Source of the DNA: JBKBKN01 sp046294625
GTDB taxonomy: Bacteria; Bacteroidota; Bacteroidia; M30B66
NCBI GenBank assembly: GCA_046294625.1
Contig: JBKBKN010000012.1
Span: 1 to 64,000, forward strand
Direction: 5' to 3'
Length of the DNA: 64,000 bases
Shown piece after piece: positions 1 through 8,850 of this stretch. Both the position numbers and the translations under genes were made by a program. The notes under the pieces were generated by a model. It was not told the DNA's origin, ran no database searches, and was given only the letters and a program-made list of their open reading frames with translations. Numbering within the stretch: position 1 is the first letter of the stretch; the number at the start of each line of letters is the position of its first letter.

Positions 1-666
1 TGTGGCCGAAGTAGCACAAACGGATTGATTGCTTCCGGCATTGGCTGTGGTGGGTGCTTCATCGCGGGTAATGGTGACATCCGAAGTGCTTGGCGTGCAG
101 CTTCCATTGCTGATCGTCCAGCGAAAAATATTGGCGCCTACGCCCAGATCTGACACGGTGGTATTTGGGTCAGTCGCATCGGCAAAAGTTCCCGAACCGC
201 TCACCACGCTCCAAAGTCCGTTACCCACTGTGGGTGTATTGGCCGCCAGTGTGGCCGAAGTAGCACAAACGGATTGATTGCTTCCGGCATTGGCTGTGGT
301 GGGTGCTTCATCGCGGGTGATAGTGACTTGAGCGCTGCTTACTGGATTGCCATTATCAAAAAATGTCCATTGAAAAACATTTGCGCCAAATCCTAAGTTG
401 CTCACCAAGGTATTAGGGTCATTCACATCGGCTATATCACCTGAGCCGGAAACCAAACTCCACGATGCGGTCAATCCGGCATCCGGTCCGTTGCCCTGTA
501 GGATATAACTGTCCTGACAAATTTGAGCATCCAACCCGGCATCGGCAGCACTGTTTTGAGCTTCAGTAACCAAAGAAGTGGATGTGAGATTTATGATGGT
601 ATTATCGCCAATTTGCCAGGAGAACAAAGCGATGAGTAAGTAGATAATTACTTGCAGATTAGTCAT
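1..666 (-). CDS. Secreted cell-surface repeat protein, C-terminal part outside the window
   Basis: This open frame begins with ATG at 664-666 on the minus strand and runs without a stop off the left edge. The first 16-18 residues (MTNLQVIIYLLIALFSW) form a short hydrophobic export signal. After about 25 linker residues come Ig/PKD-like repeats of about 83 residues. Each has an AGxxxxxC opening, a 'W..VSGSG..AD..DPNT.VS.LG.GAN.F.W' middle and a 'VTITRDEAPTTANAG' link to the next. Proteins of this style in Bacteroidota are usually very large, T9SS-secreted adhesin or SprB-like surface proteins. That role is inferred, because the C-terminal sorting domain is not visible. Confidence 0.75.
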   Translation of the reverse strand, partial: MTNLQVIIYLLIALFSWQIGDNTIINLTSTSLVTEAQNSAADAGLDAQICQDSYILQGNGPDAGLTASWSLVSGSGDIADVNDPNTLVSNLGFGANVFQWTFFDNGNPVSSAQVTITRDEAPTTANAGSNQSVCATSATLAANTPTVGNGLWSVVSGSGTFADATDPNTTVSDLGVGANIFRWTISNGSCTPSTSDVTITRDEAPTTANAGSNQSVCATSAT

Positions 667-722
667 GTAGGTTAAGATTCGAAGCAATGTTGCAGCTTAG
701 CTGTTTGATTCAAATTTTTTCC

Positions 723-730
723 CAAAACTA
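723..730 (-). promoter_or_regulatory. Candidate -7 promoter element for the surface repeat protein
   Basis: On the minus strand this reads TAGTTTTG, a full match to the Bacteroidota -7 consensus TAnnTTTG. It lies about 57 nt upstream of the ATG at 666. No good -33 TTTG box is seen at the expected distance, so the assignment is moderate. Confidence 0.4.
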
Positions 731-766
731 ACAAAAAAGCTATAAAAAAATGTTAATTCTCAGGGA

Positions 767-1459
767 CTACCTATTCGCAAAACTTTGAAGCATTCGTGAA
801 AACCACAATGGGCTCATGTCATAAACCATGTCGAGATAGAAATGCATCACTTTTTCCCGTTTGGTTTCTCTATCTAATGGATGAACTTTAGACGGAAATT
901 TTTTATCGAAATAACTATTATAAGTCAGACTATCTATCAATGGATTATCGCCAAATGCAAATGTTTGCCGGACAATCTCATCCACACTCAATAATCTGCC
1001 TTCATCAACGGCAATGTGCTGATAATAAGGGTCAAACATGGCCCATTTGCCATCTACCATCAATTCTGCGACGGTATGTCTTGAAATATTTTCACTGCCA
1101 AACAAGAAAACCATCCTGCCATCTAGACCACCTGCCCAGGAAATAAAGATCATCAAATGCGCCATCTGATCGCAGGAGCCTCTTCCCATTTTCAGAACTT
1201 CTACAGGGTGCATTTCCAGGATTTTTTGCCCGGCATCAGGATGTTTTATTGCACTTCTCACATAGTCATAAATGCTCAGGGCCAATTCTTTCTCGCTTTT
1301 GTTGCCTGTTTTTAATTGATGTGCAATCAAATTCAGACTAATGGCTCGATAAATATGGTCAGAAGCTTTTTTCGAAACAGCTGCAAGCAAAAAGGGACAA
1401 ATGAAAAAGGCAGCAAATACAATTGCTGCCCCTATTCCTATGGATTTTAGTTTTTTCAA
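767..1459 (-). CDS. Transglutaminase-like superfamily protein, membrane-anchored or exported
   Basis: The 230-residue protein starts with a basic, hydrophobic segment (residues 1-28), either a signal anchor or an uncleaved signal. It carries the papain-like transglutaminase-core triad in the usual order: Cys96 in GRGSCDQMA, His128 in SRHTVAEL and Asp143 in MFDPYY. Bacterial members act as proteases, amidases or cross-linking enzymes on cell-envelope proteins; the substrate here is unknown. The start codon is TTG, abutting the TAA stop of the upstream vWA-OmpA gene (TAATTG). No ATG lies near enough to give the hydrophobic N-terminus, so translational coupling is likely and the two products may work together in the envelope. 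Confidence 0.75.
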   Translation of the reverse strand: MKKLKSIGIGAAIVFAAFFICPFLLAAVSKKASDHIYRAISLNLIAHQLKTGNKSEKELALSIYDYVRSAIKHPDAGQKILEMHPVEVLKMGRGSCDQMAHLMIFISWAGGLDGRMVFLFGSENISRHTVAELMVDGKWAMFDPYYQHIAVDEGRLLSVDEIVRQTFAFGDNPLIDSLTYNSYFDKKFPSKVHPLDRETKREKVMHFYLDMVYDMSPLWFSRMLQSFANR

Positions 1460-3556
1460 TTATTGAAAGAAAAATGCTACAATTCTATTGTTTTGTGCTC
1501 TGCCTTGTGGTGTGCTATTGTCTGCCACCGGTTCAGCACTACCCATTCCTTGAGTTTCAATTCTACCTTCTGCAATGCCTCTTTGAACAAGCTGAGCCCT
1601 GATAGCTAAAGCACGATTATTGGTAACATTGAGCGCTTGCTGCGGTTGTAAACCATTGTCAATGTGTGAAACAATTCGAACCTTTAGATTTGGATTAGCA
1701 GTCAAGGATTGTGCAAGCTGATTAAATATGGCGTTAATATTATTGTTTAATACAATATCTGCGCTATTGAGTTTAAACTCAGCAGGGATTAAGAATGTAG
1801 AATTTGCAGTGGGGCGAGTAGCCGTTCCAAATACCGGTATGTTTGCATTGCCTGTGTTAATAGCTCCGGCTGAAGCATTGTTTGCCGATGGCGTGCTTTC
1901 CTGTCTTCCCGGCCTGGCAATTCCACCTGTATTTTCAGTGACTGTAGTTCCTGCTGATGGTTGTGATGTGTTACCCTGTTTAGATGGACGAGCAATACCT
2001 CCGGTTTGCTCCTGAGCTGCACCCTGATTGTTGGGGGTGTTGGTTTGATTTCCCGGTCTTGCAATTCCACCTTGCTGATTGCTTGGCGTAGGATTACTCA
2101 CATTGCCGGATTGATTGTTTCTTACCGGATTGCTTTGGCTTGGCGTGCTTGGATTTGTTGTATTTCCCGGATTGGTATTATCTGTTGAACCTTTCACGTC
2201 TCTTACCGGATTTGATGTAGCCTGATTATTATCTGCCGGACGAGAGTTTCCTTTATTAGCACCAACTGTATTTGCCTGATTATCAACTCCTCGGTTGGGC
2301 TTCACCCCTCCTTGACCTCCTTTTACATCTCTCACCTGATTAGACTGATTGGTGGCACCTCTATTCGGTTTAGTACCACCGGGATTTCCTTTCAAATCTC
2401 GAACTTGTCCTGATTGAGCAGTGGTTCCCCTGTTAGGTTTAGTGCCGCCCTGATTGCCTTTCATGTCTCTGATAGTTCCGCCTTGCACTTGGGTATTTCT
2501 TGGTGGAACGAAGGGTTTTCCATCAGAGCGCGGTGTATTTTTAGGTGGTATGGCATCTCTTATAGGCGCCACATTGGACACAGGTTCATTGGTAAAGAAA
2601 CCTGATGCAACCAACTGACCGGTTTGAAGACAAGCTGTTAACTGCACGCTATGCTGACCAATGCCGGGAGCTGTATATTCGATAATATAGGATTGATTCA
2701 GCCTGTTTTGAATATCGGTGAAAACGCCCGGAAATTCGCTAGCAAACATCATATAATTGTAAGTTCCGGATGTTTGCCCTGCAATCGATCGCATATAATT
2801 TTGATTCACACTTCTGCCCAAATCAATGGTACTGATTTGAATATTGTTACTCTGCGCAAGCCAGGTTACATATTGTTGGGTAAAGGTGGAGCGGTTGTCG
2901 CCACCATCAGTAAATGAGATAACCACTCTTCGACGGTAAGGACTATTAATTAAACTCTGAATGCCTTCATGAATTCCATTCTGTATAGCGGTTAGGCCAC
3001 CATATCCGGTTAAGCCATTGGCTCTGAAACTACCTAATAAAAAATTCACATCGGTTGAAAGCGGCACTTCAAGTATGGATTTTTCATCATATTTCACTAT
3101 GGAGATGGCATCCATAGGTCTTTTATTGACGATAAATTGAGATACCGCTTGTTGCATTTCATTCACACGTCCCGACATTGAACCACTGTGATCAAGTACC
3201 AAAGAATAAGCTGTTGGAACATCTTGCGGAAAACGATCTTCAAACACCCTGAAATCTGTGATTTGATGATTCGTTCCTGCAAAATTATTTACCAAACTGC
3301 ACCAAAGAGAAACATTGTTGGGCATTCCACTAATAAAATTGCCATCTGCATCTAATAAATGCACATGCAATCTAACTGTTCTTTCCTGCGTTTCGATTCT
3401 TGAAATCGTAAGGGCAGGTTGATTAACCCGCTGAGATTGATTTTGTGAAAAATCCTGTTGATTTAAAAAGAGTGGCTGTGGGGTATAAACAAAAGGAGCC
3501 CGACAGCTGGTGAACAAAAAGGTAAGGACAACAAGCGTAAAGATTAATCGTTTCAT
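1460..3556 (-). CDS. Lipoprotein with von Willebrand A domain, repeat linker and C-terminal OmpA domain
   Basis: I start at the ATG giving MKRLIFTLVVLTFLFTSC, a classic lipoprotein signal with Cys18; the open frame extends 17 codons further to a TTG that is unlikely to be used. Residues about 110-320 form a von Willebrand A domain with the metal-binding MIDAS motif DHSGSMS near residue 122. Residues about 360-560 are low-complexity Asn/Gly/Pro/Thr-rich sequence with short repeats (RD.KGN.GGTKPNRG, then GGIARP). The last about 130 residues are an OmpA/MotB-like peptidoglycan-binding domain ending in GRAQNNRIVAFFFQ. The layout suggests an outer-membrane lipoprotein that grips peptidoglycan and presents an adhesive vWA domain. 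It precedes the transglutaminase-like gene in an operon. Confidence 0.8.
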   Translation of the reverse strand: MKRLIFTLVVLTFLFTSCRAPFVYTPQPLFLNQQDFSQNQSQRVNQPALTISRIETQERTVRLHVHLLDADGNFISGMPNNVSLWCSLVNNFAGTNHQITDFRVFEDRFPQDVPTAYSLVLDHSGSMSGRVNEMQQAVSQFIVNKRPMDAISIVKYDEKSILEVPLSTDVNFLLGSFRANGLTGYGGLTAIQNGIHEGIQSLINSPYRRRVVISFTDGGDNRSTFTQQYVTWLAQSNNIQISTIDLGRSVNQNYMRSIAGQTSGTYNYMMFASEFPGVFTDIQNRLNQSYIIEYTAPGIGQHSVQLTACLQTGQLVASGFFTNEPVSNVAPIRDAIPPKNTPRSDGKPFVPPRNTQVQGGTIRDMKGNQGGTKPNRGTTAQSGQVRDLKGNPGGTKPNRGATNQSNQVRDVKGGQGGVKPNRGVDNQANTVGANKGNSRPADNNQATSNPVRDVKGSTDNTNPGNTTNPSTPSQSNPVRNNQSGNVSNPTPSNQQGGIARPGNQTNTPNNQGAAQEQTGGIARPSKQGNTSQPSAGTTVTENTGGIARPGRQESTPSANNASAGAINTGNANIPVFGTATRPTANSTFLIPAEFKLNSADIVLNNNINAIFNQLAQSLTANPNLKVRIVSHIDNGLQPQQALNVTNNRALAIRAQLVQRGIAEGRIETQGMGSAEPVADNSTPQGRAQNNRIVAFFFQ

Positions 3557-3693
3557 AGGCTTTGACCATTTTGATTGGGAATAGATTTTTATTTTTTTTG
3601 ACAACAAAAGGATGACAAATTCTTTACTTGAATAATATCATACTTCTTTTTCTGCTTATCCAAATTTGTGCCAAAATATAAAAACATTCTTAA

Positions 3694-4401
3694 ATGGGAC
3701 TACTCCAATTAGCTGCAATGGCCTTAGCACCCTGCTTAGCCATTATCATTTTTGTTTATTGGAAAGATAATTTCGAGAAAGAGCCACTCACACTTTTAGC
3801 TTCTTCTTTTTTCCTAGGTATTGTTTCTGCAGCGCCTGCATTAATGTTTTCATATTCTATTGATAATTTTTTCCTTCAGTTCAATCTTGAATATCCTGTG
3901 GATAAGATTGTGATGGCTTTTTTTGTTGCAGGTTTCGGCGAAGAATTCAGCAAATTCATCTTTCTTTACTTATTCCCTTATCGAAGCCGTTTTTTTGATG
4001 AACCCTATGATGGGATAACATATTCAGTGATGGTTTCAATGGGTTTTGCAACTCTAGAAAACTTGCTTTACATGCTTTCGCACGGGAGCGATATTATTTA
4101 TCTGCGCGCTTTCACTGCCGTGCCTGCACATGCCAGCTTTGCCGTAATCATGGGTTATTTTGTAGGGCTCGCCAAGTTTAAACGCAATAATCCACTTTAT
4201 CTTTTTGCTGGCCTTTTTTTCGCCATTCTTTTTCATGGTTTCTACGACTTCTTTCTTTTTCTCGACCAACACGAATTTATGGCCATAGGAGCCTTTATAT
4301 CGCTCATCTTAGGCATCTATTTATCACTCAAAGCCATTAGACTTCATAATAGTCTCCCATCGATGAAAGAAACAATTATTGCTGATACATGGTCAGATTA
4401 G
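3694..4401 (+). CDS. PrsW-family intramembrane protease
   Basis: The 235-residue protein has about seven hydrophobic segments and the PrsW (glutamic-type intramembrane protease) signatures: GEEFSKF with Glu83-Glu84, FATLENLLY with Glu122, AHASFAVIMGY with His146 and FHGFYDFF with His181 and Asp185. In Bacillus, PrsW cleaves the anti-sigma factor RsiW, but most homologues have no known substrate. No sigma/anti-sigma pair is visible nearby. The gene is convergent with the DAHP synthase gene; the two stop codons overlap in the four bases 4398-4401. Confidence 0.85.
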   Translation: MGLLQLAAMALAPCLAIIIFVYWKDNFEKEPLTLLASSFFLGIVSAAPALMFSYSIDNFFLQFNLEYPVDKIVMAFFVAGFGEEFSKFIFLYLFPYRSRFFDEPYDGITYSVMVSMGFATLENLLYMLSHGSDIIYLRAFTAVPAHASFAVIMGYFVGLAKFKRNNPLYLFAGLFFAILFHGFYDFFLFLDQHEFMAIGAFISLILGIYLSLKAIRLHNSLPSMKETIIADTWSD

Positions 4402-5417
4402 CTGAGTTGAAGCTTATTTCTTGTTTCCCAGATGGTGTTCAGTTTTCTGACCAAATCCCTTGATTCATCAAAATTCAGCGTTTGCTGGCCATCGGAGCTC
4501 GCTTTTTCAGGGCATGGGTGTGTTTCATAAATAATACCGTCTGCACCGGCCATCACGGCTGCAAGCGCCATAGGTTCTACATGCGCCCTTATGCCAATGC
4601 CATGACTGGGATCAACGACCACGGGTAGATGAGTTTTTTCTTTCAAAATGGGTATGGCATTCAAATCGAGTGTGTTGCGGCTCGATGTTTCGAATGTTCG
4701 GATACCGCGTTCGCACAAAATCAGTTTTTCATTGCCTGCGGAGAAAATATATTCTGCCGAATAGAGCAATTCATCAATGGTTCCCGATATGCCGCGCTTG
4801 AGCAAAACGGGTTTGTCTACCTTACCCAATTCTTCGAGCAAATTGAAATTTTGCGTGTTTCGCGCACCCACCTGAAAGATGTCCACATAGTCATACATCT
4901 GCTCAATTTGCGAAACCTGCATCACTTCGGTAATAATGCTCACGCCATATTCTTTGGCCAGTTGATGCCAAAGTTTTAAACCTTCCAGTCCCAGTCCGCG
5001 AAAGCTGTAAGGTGAACTTCTGGGTTTGAAAGCCCCGCCGCGCATGATTTTTATTCCACATGAAGTTAGATGTTCTAAAGTCTGTCGAATTTGTTGTTCA
5101 TCTTCTATGGCGCATGGCCCGGCCATGATGGTTAAACTATTCCTTCCAATCGTTTCCTGATGGTTAATAGGTATTTCTGTTGCCTGAATTTTCCATTTAC
5201 CTGATACAAGTTGATATGGATCAGACACATAGTGCACATCCTGTACACCTTGAAGCTGGCCAACGCCACGAATATCAAGTGGTTTGCTTCCATTCGCCAC
5301 TAGATAATCACGGATTTGTGTTTTTACTTCTGTTGCCTTATACCCACTTTGGTCTAAAAAATGCTTGATCTCCTGCTTTTGCTCTTGCGTAGTATCTTTT
5401 TTTAGTTGAATGATCAT
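4398..5417 (-). CDS. aroF: 3-deoxy-7-phosphoheptulonate (DAHP) synthase, type I-beta with regulatory N-terminal domain
   Basis: This enzyme condenses phosphoenolpyruvate with erythrose 4-phosphate, the first step of the shikimate pathway. Residues about 1-70 match the ferredoxin-like regulatory domain found in Thermotoga-type DAHP synthases. The catalytic barrel follows, with metal-ligand Cys102 in MAGPCAIED, the PEP-binding segment KPRSSPY from Lys131, and VVDPSHG with a metal-ligand His. It is the last gene of the trp operon, 6 nt after trpA, so its expression is tied to tryptophan supply. That fits a device that feeds chorismate into the same pathway. The exact allosteric effector cannot be told from sequence. 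Confidence 0.9.
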   Translation of the reverse strand: MIIQLKKDTTQEQKQEIKHFLDQSGYKATEVKTQIRDYLVANGSKPLDIRGVGQLQGVQDVHYVSDPYQLVSGKWKIQATEIPINHQETIGRNSLTIMAGPCAIEDEQQIRQTLEHLTSCGIKIMRGGAFKPRSSPYSFRGLGLEGLKLWHQLAKEYGVSIITEVMQVSQIEQMYDYVDIFQVGARNTQNFNLLEELGKVDKPVLLKRGISGTIDELLYSAEYIFSAGNEKLILCERGIRTFETSSRNTLDLNAIPILKEKTHLPVVVDPSHGIGIRAHVEPMALAAVMAGADGIIYETHPCPEKASSDGQQTLNFDESRDLVRKLNTIWETRNKLQLS

Positions 5418-5423
5418 AATGGT

Positions 5424-6200
5424 TTACGATTTAATGGATTGAACAAATTGTTTAATAATGGCTTCGTCTGGTATTCCGTGTTCCAGCAGCTTAATGAAAG
5501 CTGTTCCGATAATGCCTCCGGACGTGTGTCGCGTAGATTTTTCAAAACTTTGATTGTCGCGGATGCCAAATCCGGTCATGCGCTCTTTCGTGAATGGAAA
5601 GAGATGAAGTCTTTCTAACGCATCATCAGACTGCTGCATGGTTTTGTCAAACTGTCCGGTGATGGCTGTGGCGGATAGGATATAAACAAATCCGGTGCTT
5701 TCAGCGTCAATTTGGCGCAGCCTTTCTTCGCTTGTTTCGGGTGTAGCTAAGAAAACAGGTAGAATACCGTATTGAATGTAAAGCGACTTGTAGTGCTTTT
5801 GGTATTCCTTAATAGGTAAATCAGGGAGAATTAAACCATCCACACCCACTTCCTTACATTTTTCCAAAAAGTGCTCCATGCCAAATTGAATAACAGGGTT
5901 CAAATAGCCCATGAGCAATAACGGAATCTCAATTTCTTCACGTATGGTTTTCAGTGTTTCGAAAAGCAATTTCAGATTCATGCCGTTTTCGATTGCCTTT
6001 TGATTGCTCTGTTGAATCACCGGGCCATCAGCCACAGGGTCAGAAAAAGGAATACCAATTTCCACCATATCTGCACCTGCATTTTGAAGCATTTTCAATA
6101 TCGGAAGCGTACTGTCTAAAGTCGGATAACCGGCTGTGAAGTAAATATTGAGCAATTTTCGATTTCTTCTTTCGGCAAAAGTTGCTTGAAGTCTGTTCAT
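5424..6200 (-). CDS. trpA: Tryptophan synthase alpha chain
   Basis: It cleaves indole-3-glycerol phosphate to indole and glyceraldehyde 3-phosphate, passing indole to TrpB through the complex tunnel. The 258-residue length is normal. The signature VEIGIPFSDPVADGP places the catalytic pair at Glu47 and Asp58, and LILPDLP and GFGIRD follow in order. The start lies 3 nt after the trpB stop, within the trp operon. Confidence 0.95.
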   Translation of the reverse strand: MNRLQATFAERRNRKLLNIYFTAGYPTLDSTLPILKMLQNAGADMVEIGIPFSDPVADGPVIQQSNQKAIENGMNLKLLFETLKTIREEIEIPLLLMGYLNPVIQFGMEHFLEKCKEVGVDGLILPDLPIKEYQKHYKSLYIQYGILPVFLATPETSEERLRQIDAESTGFVYILSATAITGQFDKTMQQSDDALERLHLFPFTKERMTGFGIRDNQSFEKSTRHTSGGIIGTAFIKLLEHGIPDEAIIKQFVQSIKS

Positions 6201-6203
6201 GGT

Positions 6204-7439
6204 TTAGTGATTGTTCTGTTTAGGTGATTGCATAAATTTTTCTTTCCACTCAATATAGGTAGCCAAATCTTTGTCGCCGCGTCCGGAAAGATTAATAACC
6301 ACTACATCATCGGCTTTAAATTTCAGTTTATCCAGCACGGCAAATGCATGCGCTGTTTCAATAGCAGGAATGATACCTTCCGTTTTGCTCAAATGAAATC
6401 CTGCTCGCATGGCTTCTTCATCGGTAACAGGTACAAAGGAAGCGCGCTTACTAAAGGCTAAAAAGGCGTGCATTGGCCCTATACCCGGATAATCTAATCC
6501 TGCCGATACGGAATATGGCTCAATTACTTGTCCATCTTCGTCTTGCATGAGCAGCGTTTTACTTCCGTGCAAAATACCCGGTTTCCCCAGCACCGTAGTG
6601 GCGGCTGAATAGCCCGTATTGATACCTTTTCCGGCTGCTTCAGCGCCAATAAGTTGCACGTTTTCATTTTCCAAAAAATAATAAAAAGCCCCGGCGGCAT
6701 TGCTTCCACCTCCCACACAGGCAACGACCGCATCCGGATAATCTCGTCCTGTTAAGTTTGAGAGTTGTTGTATGATTTCTTCGCTAATCACCGATTGAAA
6801 CCGAGCCACCATATCGGGGTAGGGGTGTGGCCCAACCACCGATCCAATGATGTAGTGGGTATCTTCGGCATGGTTGATCCAGTGGCGCATGGCCTCGTTG
6901 GTGGCATCCTTTAAGGTTTTGCTTCCGCTGTGCACCGGAATCACTTTAGCACCCAACATACGCATACGTTCTACATTAGGCTTCTGACGCTGCACGTCAT
7001 GTGCACCCATGTAAACTATACACGATAACCCGGCAAGCGCACAAACAGTTGCTGTGGCTACTCCATGTTGGCCTGCACCTGTTTCAGCAATGATTTTTTG
7101 CTTCCCCAATGCTTTTGCAAGCAGAATTTGGCCTACTGTATTGTTGATTTTATGTGCCCCTGTGTGGCAAAGATCTTCTCTTTTCAGAAAAATTTTGGTT
7201 TGGTATTGTTTCGAAAGATTTTCCGCAAAATAGAGTGGAGTGGGCCTGCCTACATAATCTTTGAGTAGCAGCTTGAATTGTTTCTGAAAATTTTCAGATT
7301 CAATAATGGGCAAGTAATTTTTACGAAGTGTTTCAATGTTTGGAAACAACATTTCTGGAATGTAGGCCCCGCCAAACTCGCCGTAATAACCATCTTCGTC
7401 AGGTAATGGGGAAAATGCTGTTGGTTTCAGTTGTGTCAT
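6204..7439 (-). CDS. trpB: Tryptophan synthase beta chain
   Basis: This is the PLP enzyme that joins indole to serine. The PLP-binding lysine is Lys97 in HTGAHKINN, and the phosphate-binding loop is GGGSNAAGAF. The 411-residue length fits the TrpB1 type that pairs with TrpA. The start ATG overlaps the trpF stop (ATGA at 7436-7439), so translation of the two is probably coupled. Confidence 0.95.
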   Translation of the reverse strand: MTQLKPTAFSPLPDEDGYYGEFGGAYIPEMLFPNIETLRKNYLPIIESENFQKQFKLLLKDYVGRPTPLYFAENLSKQYQTKIFLKREDLCHTGAHKINNTVGQILLAKALGKQKIIAETGAGQHGVATATVCALAGLSCIVYMGAHDVQRQKPNVERMRMLGAKVIPVHSGSKTLKDATNEAMRHWINHAEDTHYIIGSVVGPHPYPDMVARFQSVISEEIIQQLSNLTGRDYPDAVVACVGGGSNAAGAFYYFLENENVQLIGAEAAGKGINTGYSAATTVLGKPGILHGSKTLLMQDEDGQVIEPYSVSAGLDYPGIGPMHAFLAFSKRASFVPVTDEEAMRAGFHLSKTEGIIPAIETAHAFAVLDKLKFKADDVVVINLSGRGDKDLATYIEWKEKFMQSPKQNNH

Positions 7440-8050
7440 ACTGCTAAAAGTTTTTTTAATAGTTCAATGTTTTTGAGTCCCGGTTCGATTTCGAATTTGC
7501 TATTTATGTCAATTCCCTTAAAAGCCGGATGTTGGAAGTTTCGTAGTGCCATCGCTTCATCCAAATCAATGCCGCCACTAATAAGAAAGGGCGTCTTAGA
7601 CTGATATTTTTTAAGCAAATCGCGCTCATAGACGATGCCATTACCGCCTGCTTGCGGCCCTTTGGTATCGAACAATAAATAATCCACACAGCCTGTGTAA
7701 GCTTCGTAATCACTGCTATGAATCTCCTTATCTATCATAATAGCTTTGATTACCTTCAATTCACGATTCTTGAGATTTTCGCAATCTTCAGGTGTGTAAG
7801 GACCGTGCAATTGGGCTGTATTCAATTGATATGATGCTAAAATCTTGGGTATTTGTTCTATGCTTTGGTGCACAAAAACACCTACCCGATAAGGTATCAT
7901 CTGCATTGCATCTAATGTTTCTTTGGAAAATAAAGTGTTCACACAACGTTGCGACTCCGGATGAAAAATCAAACCAATGGCATCGGGACGAAGCTGTATC
8001 ACTTCCTTTATGTTAAACTCATCTTTCAATCCGCACACTTTCACTATCAT
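7436..8050 (-). CDS. trpF: Phosphoribosylanthranilate isomerase
   Basis: It catalyses the Amadori rearrangement of phosphoribosylanthranilate to CdRP. The N-terminal VKVCGLKDE holds the catalytic Cys, and YLLFDTKG holds the partner Asp; SGGI near residue 165 binds phosphate. I start at the ATG giving MIVKVCGL because it makes an ATGA overlap with the trpC stop at 8047-8050, as seen elsewhere in this operon. An ATG two codons earlier (8056) is the alternative. trpF is a separate gene here, not fused to trpC. Confidence 0.93.
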   Translation of the reverse strand: MIVKVCGLKDEFNIKEVIQLRPDAIGLIFHPESQRCVNTLFSKETLDAMQMIPYRVGVFVHQSIEQIPKILASYQLNTAQLHGPYTPEDCENLKNRELKVIKAIMIDKEIHSSDYEAYTGCVDYLLFDTKGPQAGGNGIVYERDLLKKYQSKTPFLISGGIDLDEAMALRNFQHPAFKGIDINSKFEIEPGLKNIELLKKLLAV

Positions 8051-8847
8051 AAGCATTCAGATTTTGATAGTTTAAGTTGTTCGATAAAGTTTTGGCAGGC
8101 TTTTTCAGGTCGACTGTTTCGCATAAATAATTCGCCTATCAAAAATCCCTGATAGCCGGCTTCACGCAATTGAATAACATCTCTTGGATTTTGAATACCG
8201 CTTTCCGCTATTTTGACTTTTTCTGTTGGAATTTTCTCCGCCATTTTGAAACTGTAGTCAGGATCAACTTCCATGGTTTTCAAATTGCGGTTATTTACAC
8301 CAATCAAATCCGCCTCGCATTCTAATGCACCATCAAGTTCGCTATCGGCATGTATCTCAACCAGCACTTCCATTCCCAAATCATGGGCTTGCGCGGTAAA
8401 TGCTTTCAGCTCGGACTGATTGAGTACTGCCGCTATGAGCAGAATACAGTCAGCGCCTATGCTTCTGGCTTCTACAATTTGATAGGGGTCAATAATAAAA
8501 TCTTTACGAAGAATCGGGCAGTAATTGCACTTACGAGCTTCTATCAAATCTGCATTAGAAGCGGCAAAGAAATGCTCATCAGTGAGTATTGAAAGTGCTG
8601 ATGCACCCGCTTGCATGTATCCTATCGTGGTGCGTTCCACGTTAGCATATGGATTAATTAGTCCTTTTGAAGGGGATTTACGCTTAAACTCAGCAATAAT
8701 TCCACTTTTATCTGGCCGGAGAATATATTCTTTGAGAGATACTATCGGCGCTGTAAAGTGCAAGCTCGATTCTAGCAATGCAATTGGATAAAGGGATTTG
8801 CGATGCTCTACTTCTTTTATTTTTTGATCAATGATATTCTGTAACAT
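8047..8847 (-). CDS. trpC: Indole-3-glycerol phosphate synthase
   Basis: It closes the indole ring by converting CdRP to indole-3-glycerol phosphate. Visible family motifs are IIAEFKRKSPSKG with Glu53 and Lys55, LRKDFIID with the catalytic lysine, GVNNRNLKTMEVD and AESGI, all in the normal order in 266 residues. It starts 3 nt after the trpD stop and overlaps trpF by ATGA. Confidence 0.95.
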   Translation of the reverse strand: MLQNIIDQKIKEVEHRKSLYPIALLESSLHFTAPIVSLKEYILRPDKSGIIAEFKRKSPSKGLINPYANVERTTIGYMQAGASALSILTDEHFFAASNADLIEARKCNYCPILRKDFIIDPYQIVEARSIGADCILLIAAVLNQSELKAFTAQAHDLGMEVLVEIHADSELDGALECEADLIGVNNRNLKTMEVDPDYSFKMAEKIPTEKVKIAESGIQNPRDVIQLREAGYQGFLIGELFMRNSRPEKACQNFIEQLKLSKSECL

Positions 8848-8850
8848 GGT

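Noticed and set aside
1728..2015. Plus-strand frame opposite the vWA-OmpA linker
   Set aside because: Antisense reflection of the low-complexity repeats.
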